From Seminavis robusta (lineage: Eukaryota > Bacillariophyta > Bacillariophyceae > Naviculales > Naviculaceae): DNA of 64,000 bases. The stretch covers positions 62,001 to 126,000 of the forward strand of contig CAICTM010000002.1 in NCBI GenBank assembly GCA_903772945.1, in the 5' to 3' direction. The translations under genes were made by a program, and so were the position numbers. Position 1 is the stretch's first letter, and every line of letters begins with the position of its first letter. Under the pieces are notes generated by a model. The model ran no database searches. It had not been told where the DNA came from and was given only the letters and a program-made list of their open reading frames with translations. Below are positions 1 to 10,200 of the stretch, piece by piece.

Positions 1-310
1 CCGTACCGTATGACACCTACATGTACATGTAACTAGTCTAGACTGGCAACGCAACAGTCTATGGCAAGCAAGCCGTGCGCTTTTGCGTTCCAGAGTTGAG
101 TGAGTTCACTAATGTAAACATGAGATTATTAAAGTTGGTGACACTGCCTCGTGTACGATATACTTGTAAGGTACTAGTACCGGTACAGTTACAGTTACTT
201 GGAACAATGGCTACGGTACTATATAAGACCTTCTCTGTGTGTAGTGTGTACGTACGTGTATGTGCAATGGCCCCTCTTGTGATACATACATGCATGCATG
301 ATGGCACCTT

Positions 311-1214
311 CTAAAACGGGGTGTGGGGAAGTTGCGTCATTGGCATCGGCGTCGGTACGAGAAGAGGGCTAGGAGCCGTTGGGGAAGGCGACTTTGGGAC
401 TGGAAGCAGCAAAGAGACACAGATATATTGCAAAAAGTTGCCCGAGACACAGCCGTGTTGTGCAGCGCCAATTTGCTTGGTTTCATGGACGGGTGTCAAA
501 CACAGCTGCCACCAATGGTTTTGGTTTCCCCTTTGTGATGATTCGTGGTCTTTGTCTTCGTCTTCGTCTTTGTTTGCAACGTGAACACGAATGTTGCTCT
601 GAAACGTAAGCGTTGCCTTTTCGTTCGAGTCAGCTTCATGGAGGTGCATGATCCATTGTGATATTCTTGCAAATGCGTTTGGTAGTTCCTTGTCTGCAAC
701 GAGTGCAAACAGGGAAGTTTGGTTTAGGTCTTGTTGGGAATCCATGTTTGTCATTCGTCGGAAGCAATCATTGCATTCCACCAAGTAGCCTCCAATTCCA
801 GCAATGGCCTGCAGCGTAGTACATGACAATGGAGAAAGGCGATGCAAAATGAGGACGAGAAGGACACATCTTGCTTTGCACATGCAGGTCTGTTCATGAA
901 GAAAGAAAATCATACCATGGCAGTTGGATTATTTTGAAAGACTGCCGTGTAATCTGCAATGGACTTTGCAGTACCGGTATCTGCATCTGTATCAGTATCG
1001 GAATCGGTGGTTGTAGCTGCTATTGTTTCAGCAGCAGCAGCACTGATGACATCCGTGTGGCTGACGGTTCTGGCTGACGCGGATATTCCCTGGGCTTGTC
1101 CCCCTTGTACTTGCTGTAAGTGGTGGAGCAAACGTTCCTTCTTTCTGCAGGATTGGTTGCAAGTTTTGTTGGTTAGCGGTAGGCAATTGAGGTACCAGTA
1201 CAGAGAGGAGTGAA

Positions 1215-1249
<35 letters not shown>

Positions 1250-1849
1250 CAAAGGATGGATGAGAGATTGATCAGGTGCCACCTATAGTAGCCAGCCTTA
1301 GCCAGCAGCATAGCCTAGCTAGTAGCTAGTAGCTAGGTAGCACATCTAGCTACCGGTACTGTACCGGTCTATGATACACGCACATGCACATTCGGCAGAA
1401 GCAACTTACTCGGCGACTTGTCTCTGCTTGTCCTTCAAGATATCAATGTACTGTTTTGCAGCGGTAAGAATTGTACCCCTGGTTCCTTGCGGGACCACAA
1501 CTCCCGCGTCCAGCAGCAGATCCCGCAGCGCGTCAAACTGATTGGAGATGAGGGAAGATCTGCGCTGCTCTCGCTCGTTTCGTAGTCTCCGTTTGGATTC
1601 AGCCGTACCCGTATGCACATGACTTTGTGTTGGAGCTTGCAATGGTGGATCACTACCAATATTGGTACCACTATTGGTACCACTGTTACTATTAGTACCG
1701 CTGTTAGTGCATGTACTCCCAGCACTACACGTCGTCGAGCTACCGCCGCCGCTACTGGAGCTCGTATCCGTTTTGCTCCGTTTTCGGGAGTTCGAGTCCT
1801 CGTCTTCAAAGTCGTCATAGTCGTCATCTCCTCTGCGTCTATTACTCAT
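311..1849 (-). CDS. bHLH-PAS transcription factor, RITMO1/bHLH1a-like
   Basis: Three exons: 1849-1410, 1144-916 and 808-311. The introns are 265 and 107 nt, with donors GTAAGT and GTATGA and CAG acceptors. The phases (2, then 0) join exactly into 388 residues ending at the stop at 311. Residues 1-84 are acidic, then Ser/Thr/Gly-rich. A basic helix-loop-helix lies at about 85-140 (basic stretch SKRRLRNEREQRR, second helix ILTAAKQYIDILKD) and runs into a short coiled segment. A PAS domain starts at about 212 (TAVFQNNPTAM joined across intron 2 to AIAGIGGYLVECNDCF) and continues to about 345. bHLH followed by PAS is the diatom arrangement that includes RITMO1, a regulator of diel rhythm in Phaeodactylum. 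Domain assignment is firm. Orthology to RITMO1 is inference. The protein should be nuclear and bind E-box-type DNA as a dimer. Confidence 0.85.
1218..1247. repeat. (GA)n microsatellite within bHLH-PAS intron 1
   Basis: About 30 bp of pure GA dinucleotide. On the minus (coding) strand it reads (CT)n and sits about 70 nt upstream of the CTGCAG acceptor at 1150-1145, so it adds to a pyrimidine-rich tract in the intron. Confidence 0.95.
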
Positions 1850-1869
1850 ACTGACCCACTTACTCTTGC

Positions 1870-1901
<32 letters not shown>

Positions 1902-2089
1902 CCTAGCTTGTCTTCTTGATGATTCGATTCGATGTTATAGTTGTTGGGTTGTTGCGTTGTTGCGTTGTCGGTAGCATTTATTTGTCTGGAAGCTTGCCAA
2001 GTGCACCCGTACACTTGTAGTAGCTACTAGCTAGACTAGCTAGTAGTAGCTAGTGAATTGAAAGAGGCGGGAGGAACGGCCAGCTGGAA

Positions 2090-2440
2090 AAAGAACCACT
2101 GTAGACAGACGTGGTTGATGGCTTTCCTTCAAACTCACGTCACTATAAGAAATAAAGAACTGACGTTCTGTGTCGATGGATGACGATCACTGACGAACTT
2201 GATGAGAGCAAGTAAGAAAAGGCTGGCTGTGCTACCAGACTGCTGTCATAAGAGTGAGGGATGACCAGCTAGCTACCAGCTGTAGAAAGAATCACTGTCG
2301 ACATACACAAGTACGTGGTTGATGGCTTTCATTTTACTGACGTCAATCATACATGTAGCTATCTCAAGTGTACGATATTCTGGTTGAAAAAGAACTGACG
2401 TTATGTGTCGATCATGACAATGCTTGATCAGTTTAAAGAG
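2090..2440. repeat. Diverged direct duplication upstream of bHLH-PAS
   Basis: Two related blocks, about 2090-2215 and 2281-2440, share in the same order an ACTGT-GAC motif, GTGGTTGATGGCTTTC, an ACGTCA-type element and AAGAACTGACGTT.TGTGTCGAT. The second copy carries a roughly 40-bp insertion. Sequence identity outside these shared words is low, so the duplication looks old. Confidence 0.7.
2137..2401. promoter_or_regulatory. Cluster of four TGACGT/ACGTCA elements upstream of bHLH-PAS
   Basis: ACGTCA at 2137-2142, TGACGT at 2161-2166, the full palindrome TGACGTCA at 2338-2345, and TGACGT at 2396-2401. They lie about 290-550 bp upstream of the bHLH-PAS start codon at 1849. TGACGT is the core recognised by bZIP factors, including the aureochrome blue-light receptors of stramenopiles. 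Regulation of this gene through them is inference. Confidence 0.45.
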
Positions 2441-3012
2441 GACTATCATATGTACCGGTACCGTAGTATGCATACTAGCTAGCTAGTAGCGGTACCGGTA
2501 CGATAAGGTGTCCGATATCTACCCTCTCACTTGGAGATTGGCGTCCAGCCAGATGGATGGATAGATTTAGTTCAGGAGTTTATTATAGCTGATGCAGCGG
2601 CAGGCCTGATTGACTGACACTCATGATAGCTAGTCTACCTACCTGGTATTACTGACCCTCATTTTTACTAGAGTGCGGCTAGAAACAACCCTCATAATAT
2701 GATTTTTATTAATTTTATTGACGGTAGGCCTTCGAGGGTGGCTGATCGACTTGACCTGCCAGTTCTGGACCTGCCTTGCTTTTGCAAAGGAGTCAAGGCG
2801 ACACCCAATTCATAATTTTTATTTTTTCAGGTACTAGTACTCTAGAGTACGTCTGCCTGCAGTGGTGGTACCAATAAATTCCGAACCGTACCAAGCAATT
2901 CATGTTTCAATCATTCGCCTCGATTCGATTCTCATTCATCATTCATCATTCAGCTGTGCACATGTGCAATTCCTTACATGTACATGTACCGTACTCCATA
3001 ATATGCATGCAA

Positions 3013-4467
3013 TTATAATTCATTGGTTTTGGTTTGTGCAGCAGCAGCAGCAGTACGTAGACAATCCTCAACGGATTTGTCCGACATGACAAAGGTCCAA
3101 AAGAGCACAAATAGAATGGGCATAAAAAGCAGGGCAATGATTCTGGCAGGAATGCCCCACTGAACCCGGAGCATGAGCAAGACAAAGAGCAGTCCAAATC
3201 CTCCAGCATAAATGGCGAAATCGACGAGCGCTTGTTCGTGGCATTGGAGCGCTATCGAAAGCACTTGTTCTTCGGAATGATCTGCTAGCCCCGGTATCGC
3301 TTCTTGTAGTGGTTGGTCTTGCTGCAATGCCAAGAATGCCTTTGGGTCGTTGGCATCCGTGGTGCCTCCCGTGACCTCGACGGTATACTGTCCTTGCACC
3401 TTCATTGCCGTTCGCACCGACCGTGCAAGTTGCGTGTTGCACATGCCAGGTATTCCTGCCACACCAAAAAACCAAAAGGCATCCCCTTGTCCATAGGTGA
3501 GTCCGGTGGGAGCATCCGATGGAAATTCGTGGTCTGGTACCAATTTTCCTGCCCTCAAAATGACATAGTTGATGTTTGAATTGGCAGTAGCAGCTTGTAG
3601 TGCCCGTTCTCCCTGCCAGTGTCTAGCCATTGGCATTTCTGCATATAGATAGTTGAAAAGGAGTGAAGCAAGGGAATATGGTTTGCTGGGCCAAGCAGCG
3701 CTAATGACGACGATTGATTGAACAGTCTTGGATTGCGCAGCGTGGATTGCGCATTCCTCCACGCCTCAATAATTGACCGCGTTAAAGTCGGCCTCTTCTC
3801 CTCCCGCTGCAAAGACAACATTACTGACCTGGTGCTCTTGAAATACCTTTTTGACAGAGACGCCATCTCCCAGGTCGCCAACCACTACTTGCACTTTACC
3901 CTTCGCTTGATCTTCATTCAACTGCAATTCATCAGTATACAGTACCTGAGCTTTGGTGGCATTGCGGGTGAACGCAAGCACGCAAAAGCCTTCCTTCAAA
4001 AGTTGACGAGCGACTATTTGACCCACTCGTCCAGTAGCTCCAGTGATAAGCGCCAGTTTGCCAGATGCAGCACACTCATGATCATCAGCTGCTTCAGCTG
4101 AAACCAAGCTACCAGTACCAGTACTAGTAGAGCTAGATAGAGAAAACAGTACCAACAGAACCCGAACCCAAACACAAACCAACGGTAACCACGAAATCCT
4201 CTTCTTAGCTAAAGAGCTGCGTGTGTGCATACCGGTACTAGTACCGGTATGCATATGCATAGCTGACATCCTCATCTCTCTCTTACAATACATACTGGTA
4301 CTACTACTTTTGGTAGTAGCTCCTGCAGATGATGGCAGTGTCTCTTCGTCTTCCCAGTGATTTGTGAGAACGTAATGATAAGGTTTTGCTTGCTGCTGTG
4401 CTGTGTGCTGTTCAACTGCGGACAAAGTAAAGATCCGCCTTTGATCAGTAAGGATGAGGTTCTTCAC
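3013..4467 (-). pseudogene. NmrA-type atypical SDR, interrupted by one in-frame TGA
   Basis: One continuous frame is broken only by a TGA at 3768-3766 (reading VNY-stop-GVEEC). Before it: a hydrophobic leader (KKRISWLPLVCVWVRVLLVL), then a Rossmann start LITGATGRVGQIVARQLLKE, the NADP-preferring-type strand FTRN, VVGDLGD and NVVFAAG. After it: IVVISA, a typical NmrA/Tic62-like middle (NINYVILRAGKLV), and two C-terminal membrane helices at about 3100-3230. The first Met is at 4467. The Met at 4230, directly before the hydrophobic leader, is a more convincing signal-anchor start. Frame and similarity continue across the TGA, so this is a point nonsense, an error or a recoded codon, not an intron. 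It is listed as a pseudogene provisionally. If read through, it would be a membrane-bound NAD(P)-dependent oxidoreductase of unknown substrate. Confidence 0.7.
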
Positions 4468-7293
4468 TCACTGTACCGGTACCGTTCGGTTCAGCAGCAA
4501 CACCCACAAATGAGCCTATCCTAATGCTTTGCAGCTACCGATACAAGCTAGATACAAGGCTATCGTACCACAATCTGGTATCATTAGCTATCGGTAGCTA
4601 GCCAGTTGCTAGTAGCGGCTGTGGAGGAAGGATCCTCTTTGCTTCTATTACCGAAGCAGCCTATGAAAGAGAGGATAAACCTTGTCTTCAGGCATGGCAT
4701 CAGGGTCATCGACAACCTGCAAGCTAGCTAGCAAGTACTACATGTAGTAGTCTTCACAAAACCCCAGCTCGGTGCCGTGGTACCGGCATCGTAGCCAGCC
4801 TTGGAGTGAACGAGTGAACTGTTCCTGCCAAGATCATTCGGGGCCTCCAAAGCATGTCGGTGCTCCACTTTATCAATCAATGACCAGGACGGTACTAGCT
4901 AGTAGTGCCAGTACCGTACCAGCAATCCCAAACATTAGGGGGAAGTCACAAGCCAAGATTGTTCGGGTCTTGTATGTAGAGTTCGGTATCCATCCATACT
5001 TTCAGAGGGGGATTCCCAAAATAATCTAGGGGTGGACTCGACTCTGGGAGCCCTCAGACATTCGAGAGGGCTTAAAACAAACTGCAAGCAGAAAAGGTGA
5101 ACCGCCGGCAACCGTGGTAACCCTGCTCACAGGTTTGGGTTCACCTTTCACGGGAGGATTCGATTCGTTCCCGGCTGATTAGCCAGTCTGCGTGGAAGCA
5201 GCATTGGAACCAATGGAACCGGGAGCCACCACGGCATGCCAGTGCAAGTTCCGAAGGTTTATCCATTAGTTAGCTCACAAAAGCAAAGAAAAACAAAACA
5301 AAGCAAAACAAAACAAAGCAAAGCATAAGATTGAAACACTTTGCACAAAGCAAGTATATACAGTAAGGATGGACTACTACACCCTGACTCTCCGCAAGCG
5401 TCTGTACCTTCAGGTGTTGCTCGAGCAAATGCAAGAATCGGACAACGAGAACACGAACCATGACACAAACGCCAACGCCAACGCCACGATCACTATCGTG
5501 GTTGACAACCACCGGTCCCCGCCCCGCAATACGACCATGTCCGAAGTCGCCAACAAGAAGAGGGCACGTATCGGTATCAGTAGCGCTAAGATCAGTCGTT
5601 CGCAAGCTCGCCGGTCTTTGCGAAAGCAACGTCGTAGCAGTCAGTTCCAACAAGCATTGGCTCGACTGGAACAGCAACCGCACTGCCGTTGGCAAAGTAT
5701 CGCAGCGCCTCAGTGCTTCAGTCCGCAGTTCCTAGAAAAGCAAGAAATCGTCAAGGCTGCCACTGACCGAAGTCGAGATCTTCAAAAGCAAACAGCTTCA
5801 CCCCTGCGATCCAACGCTGCGCCGCAAAGACCTAGAAGACGACGAAGCATGGAATGCCGACCTAGATACCCAAGGCGACAGGCCAGCATTGTAGAACAGT
5901 GCTTAGACGGATCCAACCATTCACAGTTGTCGGCAAAGGCAGCATAGCCAACTAAGTTAGTTATTACTATTAATTAATTAAGACATTCTACTACACATAC
6001 AGAAGTGTAGCTCTTCATGCATGTGATAGAAGATAATGCAATAGACGCATAAGCTAATTCTTGTCTTTTCCAATAGTGCTAGAACCGACAAACTTCTAGC
6101 CGACAAACCCCCAAAAATTTTATCATTAGTATGATCACCAATCAAAAAACACAGCTCACCTCCCTTCTTGCATTCAAAAGACACTGGATTGGTCAAACAG
6201 AGAGGCTGGCATTATTTGGTGCTACCTAAAATAAACAAACAATGTTGGTGACGACAGCAGCATCCAATGTAATCTTCCAAACAAAGAATCTTGACAATGT
6301 TCTGCTGTCACATTGAGTTCCAGAACTGAATAGCTGGCTGGTGAGGCTCTAACTTAAAAGCATGTCTTCGGGGGAAGCCAGATAGTAAACTTAATTGCCA
6401 AGATACCAGTATGTCAGCTCGGCATTGTTGAGGCCATCCCTTCCAACATACTATTTATAGTATGCATAGTCTCATCATGGCCTGTCAACATTACCGTATG
6501 CCATACCCGTACGGAGGCAGCTTGCCAGATAGGTGGGAAGATTGGCACAAGCTAAGCCTTTAACTGGGTGTAGATCAAGCAAAGGATATGGCTTTGACGG
6601 CTTCGGAGTATCTCAGCATCACAGCATGTACTGAAAAGAAGCCTGGATCAGTTCACGGCTTCACAGTTACAGTAGCCACGGCTATGTTCTTTGGTGGTCA
6701 TTTTTCTTTTAAAAAATCCTCGTCCCTTCCTGTCGTCTTGAAAGTGTCTTGGGAAACGCCGTTGAGCCCTCCGTTACCGGTACTAGTACAGTACGGTACA
6801 TGTTACTTCTGTTTATCTGCTGCGGCTTCTCATACCCCAATCGCGACTGACGTACCAAAGACGTACCAGGGAGTCATTGAAGATCTTGCAAAGATCTTCC
6901 TCGGAGCGCGCCTGTCATTCATTCGAAAAGATCTGGCTGTTGTGTACAAATCCCGTGGAGCGTGGTAGATCTTCGTCGTCATTGGAGCCTAACACGACTT
7001 TTTGGGACCCTCCAGTTGTCGGACCTGTTGGGTGAGAAAGATCTTGGGCTCCTGTACAACTCCTGTGGGGAAAGATAGCAATGTTCGAAAACATATCTTG
7101 CAGAGTCATTGCCGGAAGCTCCCTCCTTCGATCAGCGCCGCTTTCATTATTTTACAAATTTCGTGTCCACAAGCTATCTGAAATAATTGGCCGCAACCAA
7201 GCAACCAGGCTTCATACGATAGCAAACAGTGAATGAACAAGTATTTCACTGAGACGGAGGCTTCAACACTGCACTTCAGAAGCTTCCCTTTCT
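4468..7293. other. Intergenic region with one weak ORF
   Basis: Contains many GTAC, CTAG and TACCGGTA words, an A-rich AAAGC/AAAAC tract at 5275-5325, and a small basic ORF at 5369-5947 (listed). Around 6875-7070 there are repeated AGATCTT words and two related blocks (6942-6960 and 7040-7070, sharing TGTACAA.TCC.GTGG). No family-level coding similarity was seen in 6000-7290. Confidence 0.5.
5369..5947 (+). CDS. Hypothetical small basic protein (192 aa)
   Basis: An uninterrupted ATG-to-TAG frame on the plus strand with no close neighbour. The N-terminus (MDYYTLTLRKRLYLQVLLEQ) could form an amphipathic helix. Residues 28-45 are Asn/Ala/Thr-rich, and the rest is Arg/Lys/Gln-rich with clusters such as RRSLRKQRRSS and RPRRRRS, suggesting nucleic-acid binding or nuclear targeting. 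No known domain was recognised. It could be a genuine lineage-specific gene, a fragment of a transposon protein, or a chance frame. Confidence 0.35.
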   Translation: MDYYTLTLRKRLYLQVLLEQMQESDNENTNHDTNANANATITIVVDNHRSPPRNTTMSEVANKKRARIGISSAKISRSQARRSLRKQRRSSQFQQALARLEQQPHCRWQSIAAPQCFSPQFLEKQEIVKAATDRSRDLQKQTASPLRSNAAPQRPRRRRSMECRPRYPRRQASIVEQCLDGSNHSQLSAKAA

Positions 7294-10200
7294 TTGTTTA
7301 TACTCGACCAAAGCCAAAAAAGGCAGACAGAGGCATCTGACTTGCCGAGCGGTCTACCCCACAATCGTCATCAACGAGGACCGACCAAGGAGCAGCGCCG
7401 TCGACATCCGCTGCATGAAGTTCCTTGCCAAAGAAGAATGAAAGTTGCGACAATGATAATGTCGGCTGCGGCTGCGGCTCAGGCTCAGGCTCAGGCTCAG
7501 GCCCAGGAAGGAGGAGACGGGAAAGATCGAGGTCCGAATCTTACAACGGGCAAGAATGACCGTTGGCAACCAACAAGAATACGAGGACGACCACGACAAC
7601 GACTCTTCCGCTGTTGGATCAAGGCCAGCTTAACGCTGATCATGACGACGACTACCGCCTCTCTGCTCATTAACTTCATAATTCAAAGCGCACCGTCGGC
7701 GTATGCTCACACCTTGGACGGCGACAACGAGTACGAGGAACCAGATCTCGAGCGAGAAAGCAGAAGTGCGCTTCAACAAGAACAGCATTCAATACACTGT
7801 CTATCCGCTCACTCGAGACACGCACACGCATCGCGACAATCATTATCAGTGCCTCTCTTAGGCCCAATACTTCAAGAATGCCATCCCATTGTCGCCGAGA
7901 TGGACGAACCAACCGGATCGGTCTGCGCCGAACTCGTGCCAGATTCACTGGACCAGCCAGCGCTGCGTTTGACCTTTCTATCGCTTCAGTCTTCAGTGGC
8001 TCGCACGTGGACGTTTGTGGAGCATCATGTTTGGGTCGGAAACTCCATGCTGGATGTACCTCGGATACAAACTACAGGACACATCAACACAAACCAGTTT
8101 GACACGTCATGGAGTAACCATACACAGGGATCCAAACAATGGGAGACACAAATACCAATAGACTGCCAAAACAAGAAGGAACATACCTTCTTTGTTGTCA
8201 CGCAGTCGTTGGCAGCGTCCGAATCATTGCACCCGCAAACCCCCGCAGAAGAAACCAGTCATAATCAGGCTACCGGTATTCAAGAGGAACTAGCATGCTT
8301 TGCCATGGAATATGACGGACAAGGAGCTGGAGGATGGTATGGTTGGATGGAAATATCAGTTGATTGTCGGTGCGTCGTGCCGCCGACGATCGCAGAACAA
8401 AACGACCAACTACCAACAGCACCAGAACAGAACTACAGCAACAGCAGCAGCAACGGCAACAGCAACACCTCCTCGTCGTCTTCATCTCCGAACAGTCGCA
8501 AAAACACACCGGCAAAGCTTCCAAAGGACTTTTACCCTTATGGCAAGGCATGCCAAGGCCCCGACATGTTTCGACTACTTGATAGCCCGCTAGGCGGTCA
8601 TCACTGCTGGGATATTCTAGACACTACCTTGCAATCACCCATCAGTCGCGTTTGCGTCGACATCACCAGCCAGGACATGGAAGAGACCGAGCTGGCATTC
8701 ACCTTTAGCCCTTTGGACCACATGGAACTCGTCCAAACCAGTGTTTGGGCAGGCTTTCATGCCGGTGACTCCATCCACTCCGTACCACGACGGCCAGAGG
8801 ATAGCCGACAAGTTCAGCTGGAAGCGTTTGATCAATACTTTGCGGATCCAAATGGCTTGCCAGATATTGTCTTTGAGTTCCATTTGCCAACAGACCTCTG
8901 TTCTAGCGAACATCCCAAGTTCAAAGACATGAACATGTCACCCGAAGACGGAATCGTCTCCATTCCGATCGTTGCGCATGCCAGGGCCGACATGGTATCG
9001 TCGACAACATTGGCCAGACACTCCCTCGGGGGCTACGCGTACGAGTACAGATACGTCAGTGACGATGTAGAGTTTGGTTGGATGGAGCTCAACCTTCAGT
9101 GCGGATGTTCACGTCCTCACGAGAGCAAAGTTATGCGGCGAGGCAACCTCCCTCCCTCCTCTATTGACAAACAAGTCGCCGAGGATGAGGATGAGGTGGA
9201 TGAATCTTACCCGCCTCCACCTCCGCCGCCACAAAAGATTTGTCGAACGGCCATGGCTTTTGCGTCGGCCAAGCCAGACTTGGCACGACCGCTGGAGAAT
9301 TTTGGATACGATCTTTGGGGTTACACCAATGGGCCATTTGCGTCGTCTTACTCCTTTATTGTCCTGGATCTTTTGGCGACAGTAGACGGCGAAATTGCTG
9401 TAGAAGAAGGTGAACCACAACAAGTCGGCACCGTCAAGGTATTTTTTGATGGAGAGGATGCCGACGTGACCTTCACGCTTGACGACTCCTTTCCTCTGCA
9501 GAGTACACTGCTGTACGTGGGGAAGGATCCTCTTCCAGTGCACAATCGCAACGCAGACAAGAGCCAAGTGTCCTCGGCGTCGGCCTTCTTGGACTTTCCC
9601 TACCAACACGGTGAAGACAAGTTTGTGGATGCCCCCTACACCGACAGCTACACGGTGGAAGGCTTTGACTATGGAGATACCATCTATGTCATGGCGCTGG
9701 CCAAGGATTGCACTGATGTTTTTGCATCAGACGATCGCGACAGTGGGAACTACACTGCAAGCTTCCTTCCTGGTCAGGCCTGCCTTCGTGCTGAGTCTGA
9801 ATGCTTCCCATTAACAGCACACGATACTGCTGATACCGTTGTGGGACAAGCATGCTTCAGTTTGGACAAGGCTCAAGAGCATCTGAATGTAAGGTACTCA
9901 CTCGACGATGGCTGGGCGTTGGCCGAGGCCCAGGTTTGGGTTGGCTCGGCCTTGCAGAGCATGCCAATGAGACGAGACAAGTCACCCGATCTCAGAAGCT
10001 TTGAGTATCAAAGGATGTGGTACAAGAAGACCCAAACATGGTTCACACAGGTTCCCTTGGAGCGCAAGGAACGATGTGCCGGCTCTAAACATGGAGACTT
10101 TGACTTGGTTGTGGTGGCCCATGCACTCGTGGGCTCACCATGCGGCCCAGATGACAAGTGTGGCAATTCCCCTGTGAAACAAGGATCCGAACAGCATGTC

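Larger units (their letters stand above)
1850..3012. other. Intergenic: upstream of bHLH-PAS, downstream of the SDR
   Basis: No coding sequence is supported here. It begins with a (CTAT)n microsatellite at 1871-1901, just 5' of the bHLH-PAS start. It then holds a diverged direct duplication with TGACGT elements (listed separately) and clusters of palindromic words (CTAGCTAG, GGTACCGGTACC) around 2455-2500. The last 500 bases are the probable 3' flank of the SDR gene. No SECIS-like hairpin was obvious there by eye. Confidence 0.6.

Noticed and set aside
1-310. Short overlapping ORFs of about 80 codons at the window start
   Set aside because: Both strands are open by chance in a GTAC-rich stretch. 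No homology or signals.
2500-3012. SECIS element for selenocysteine in the SDR
   Set aside because: ATGA words exist in the minus-strand 3' flank, but no stem-loop with the AA loop and GA pairing could be built by eye. Left for a dedicated search.
6588-6968. 126-codon plus-strand ORF
   Set aside because: Composition is not protein-like, it contains repeated AGATCTT words, and no family resemblance was seen.
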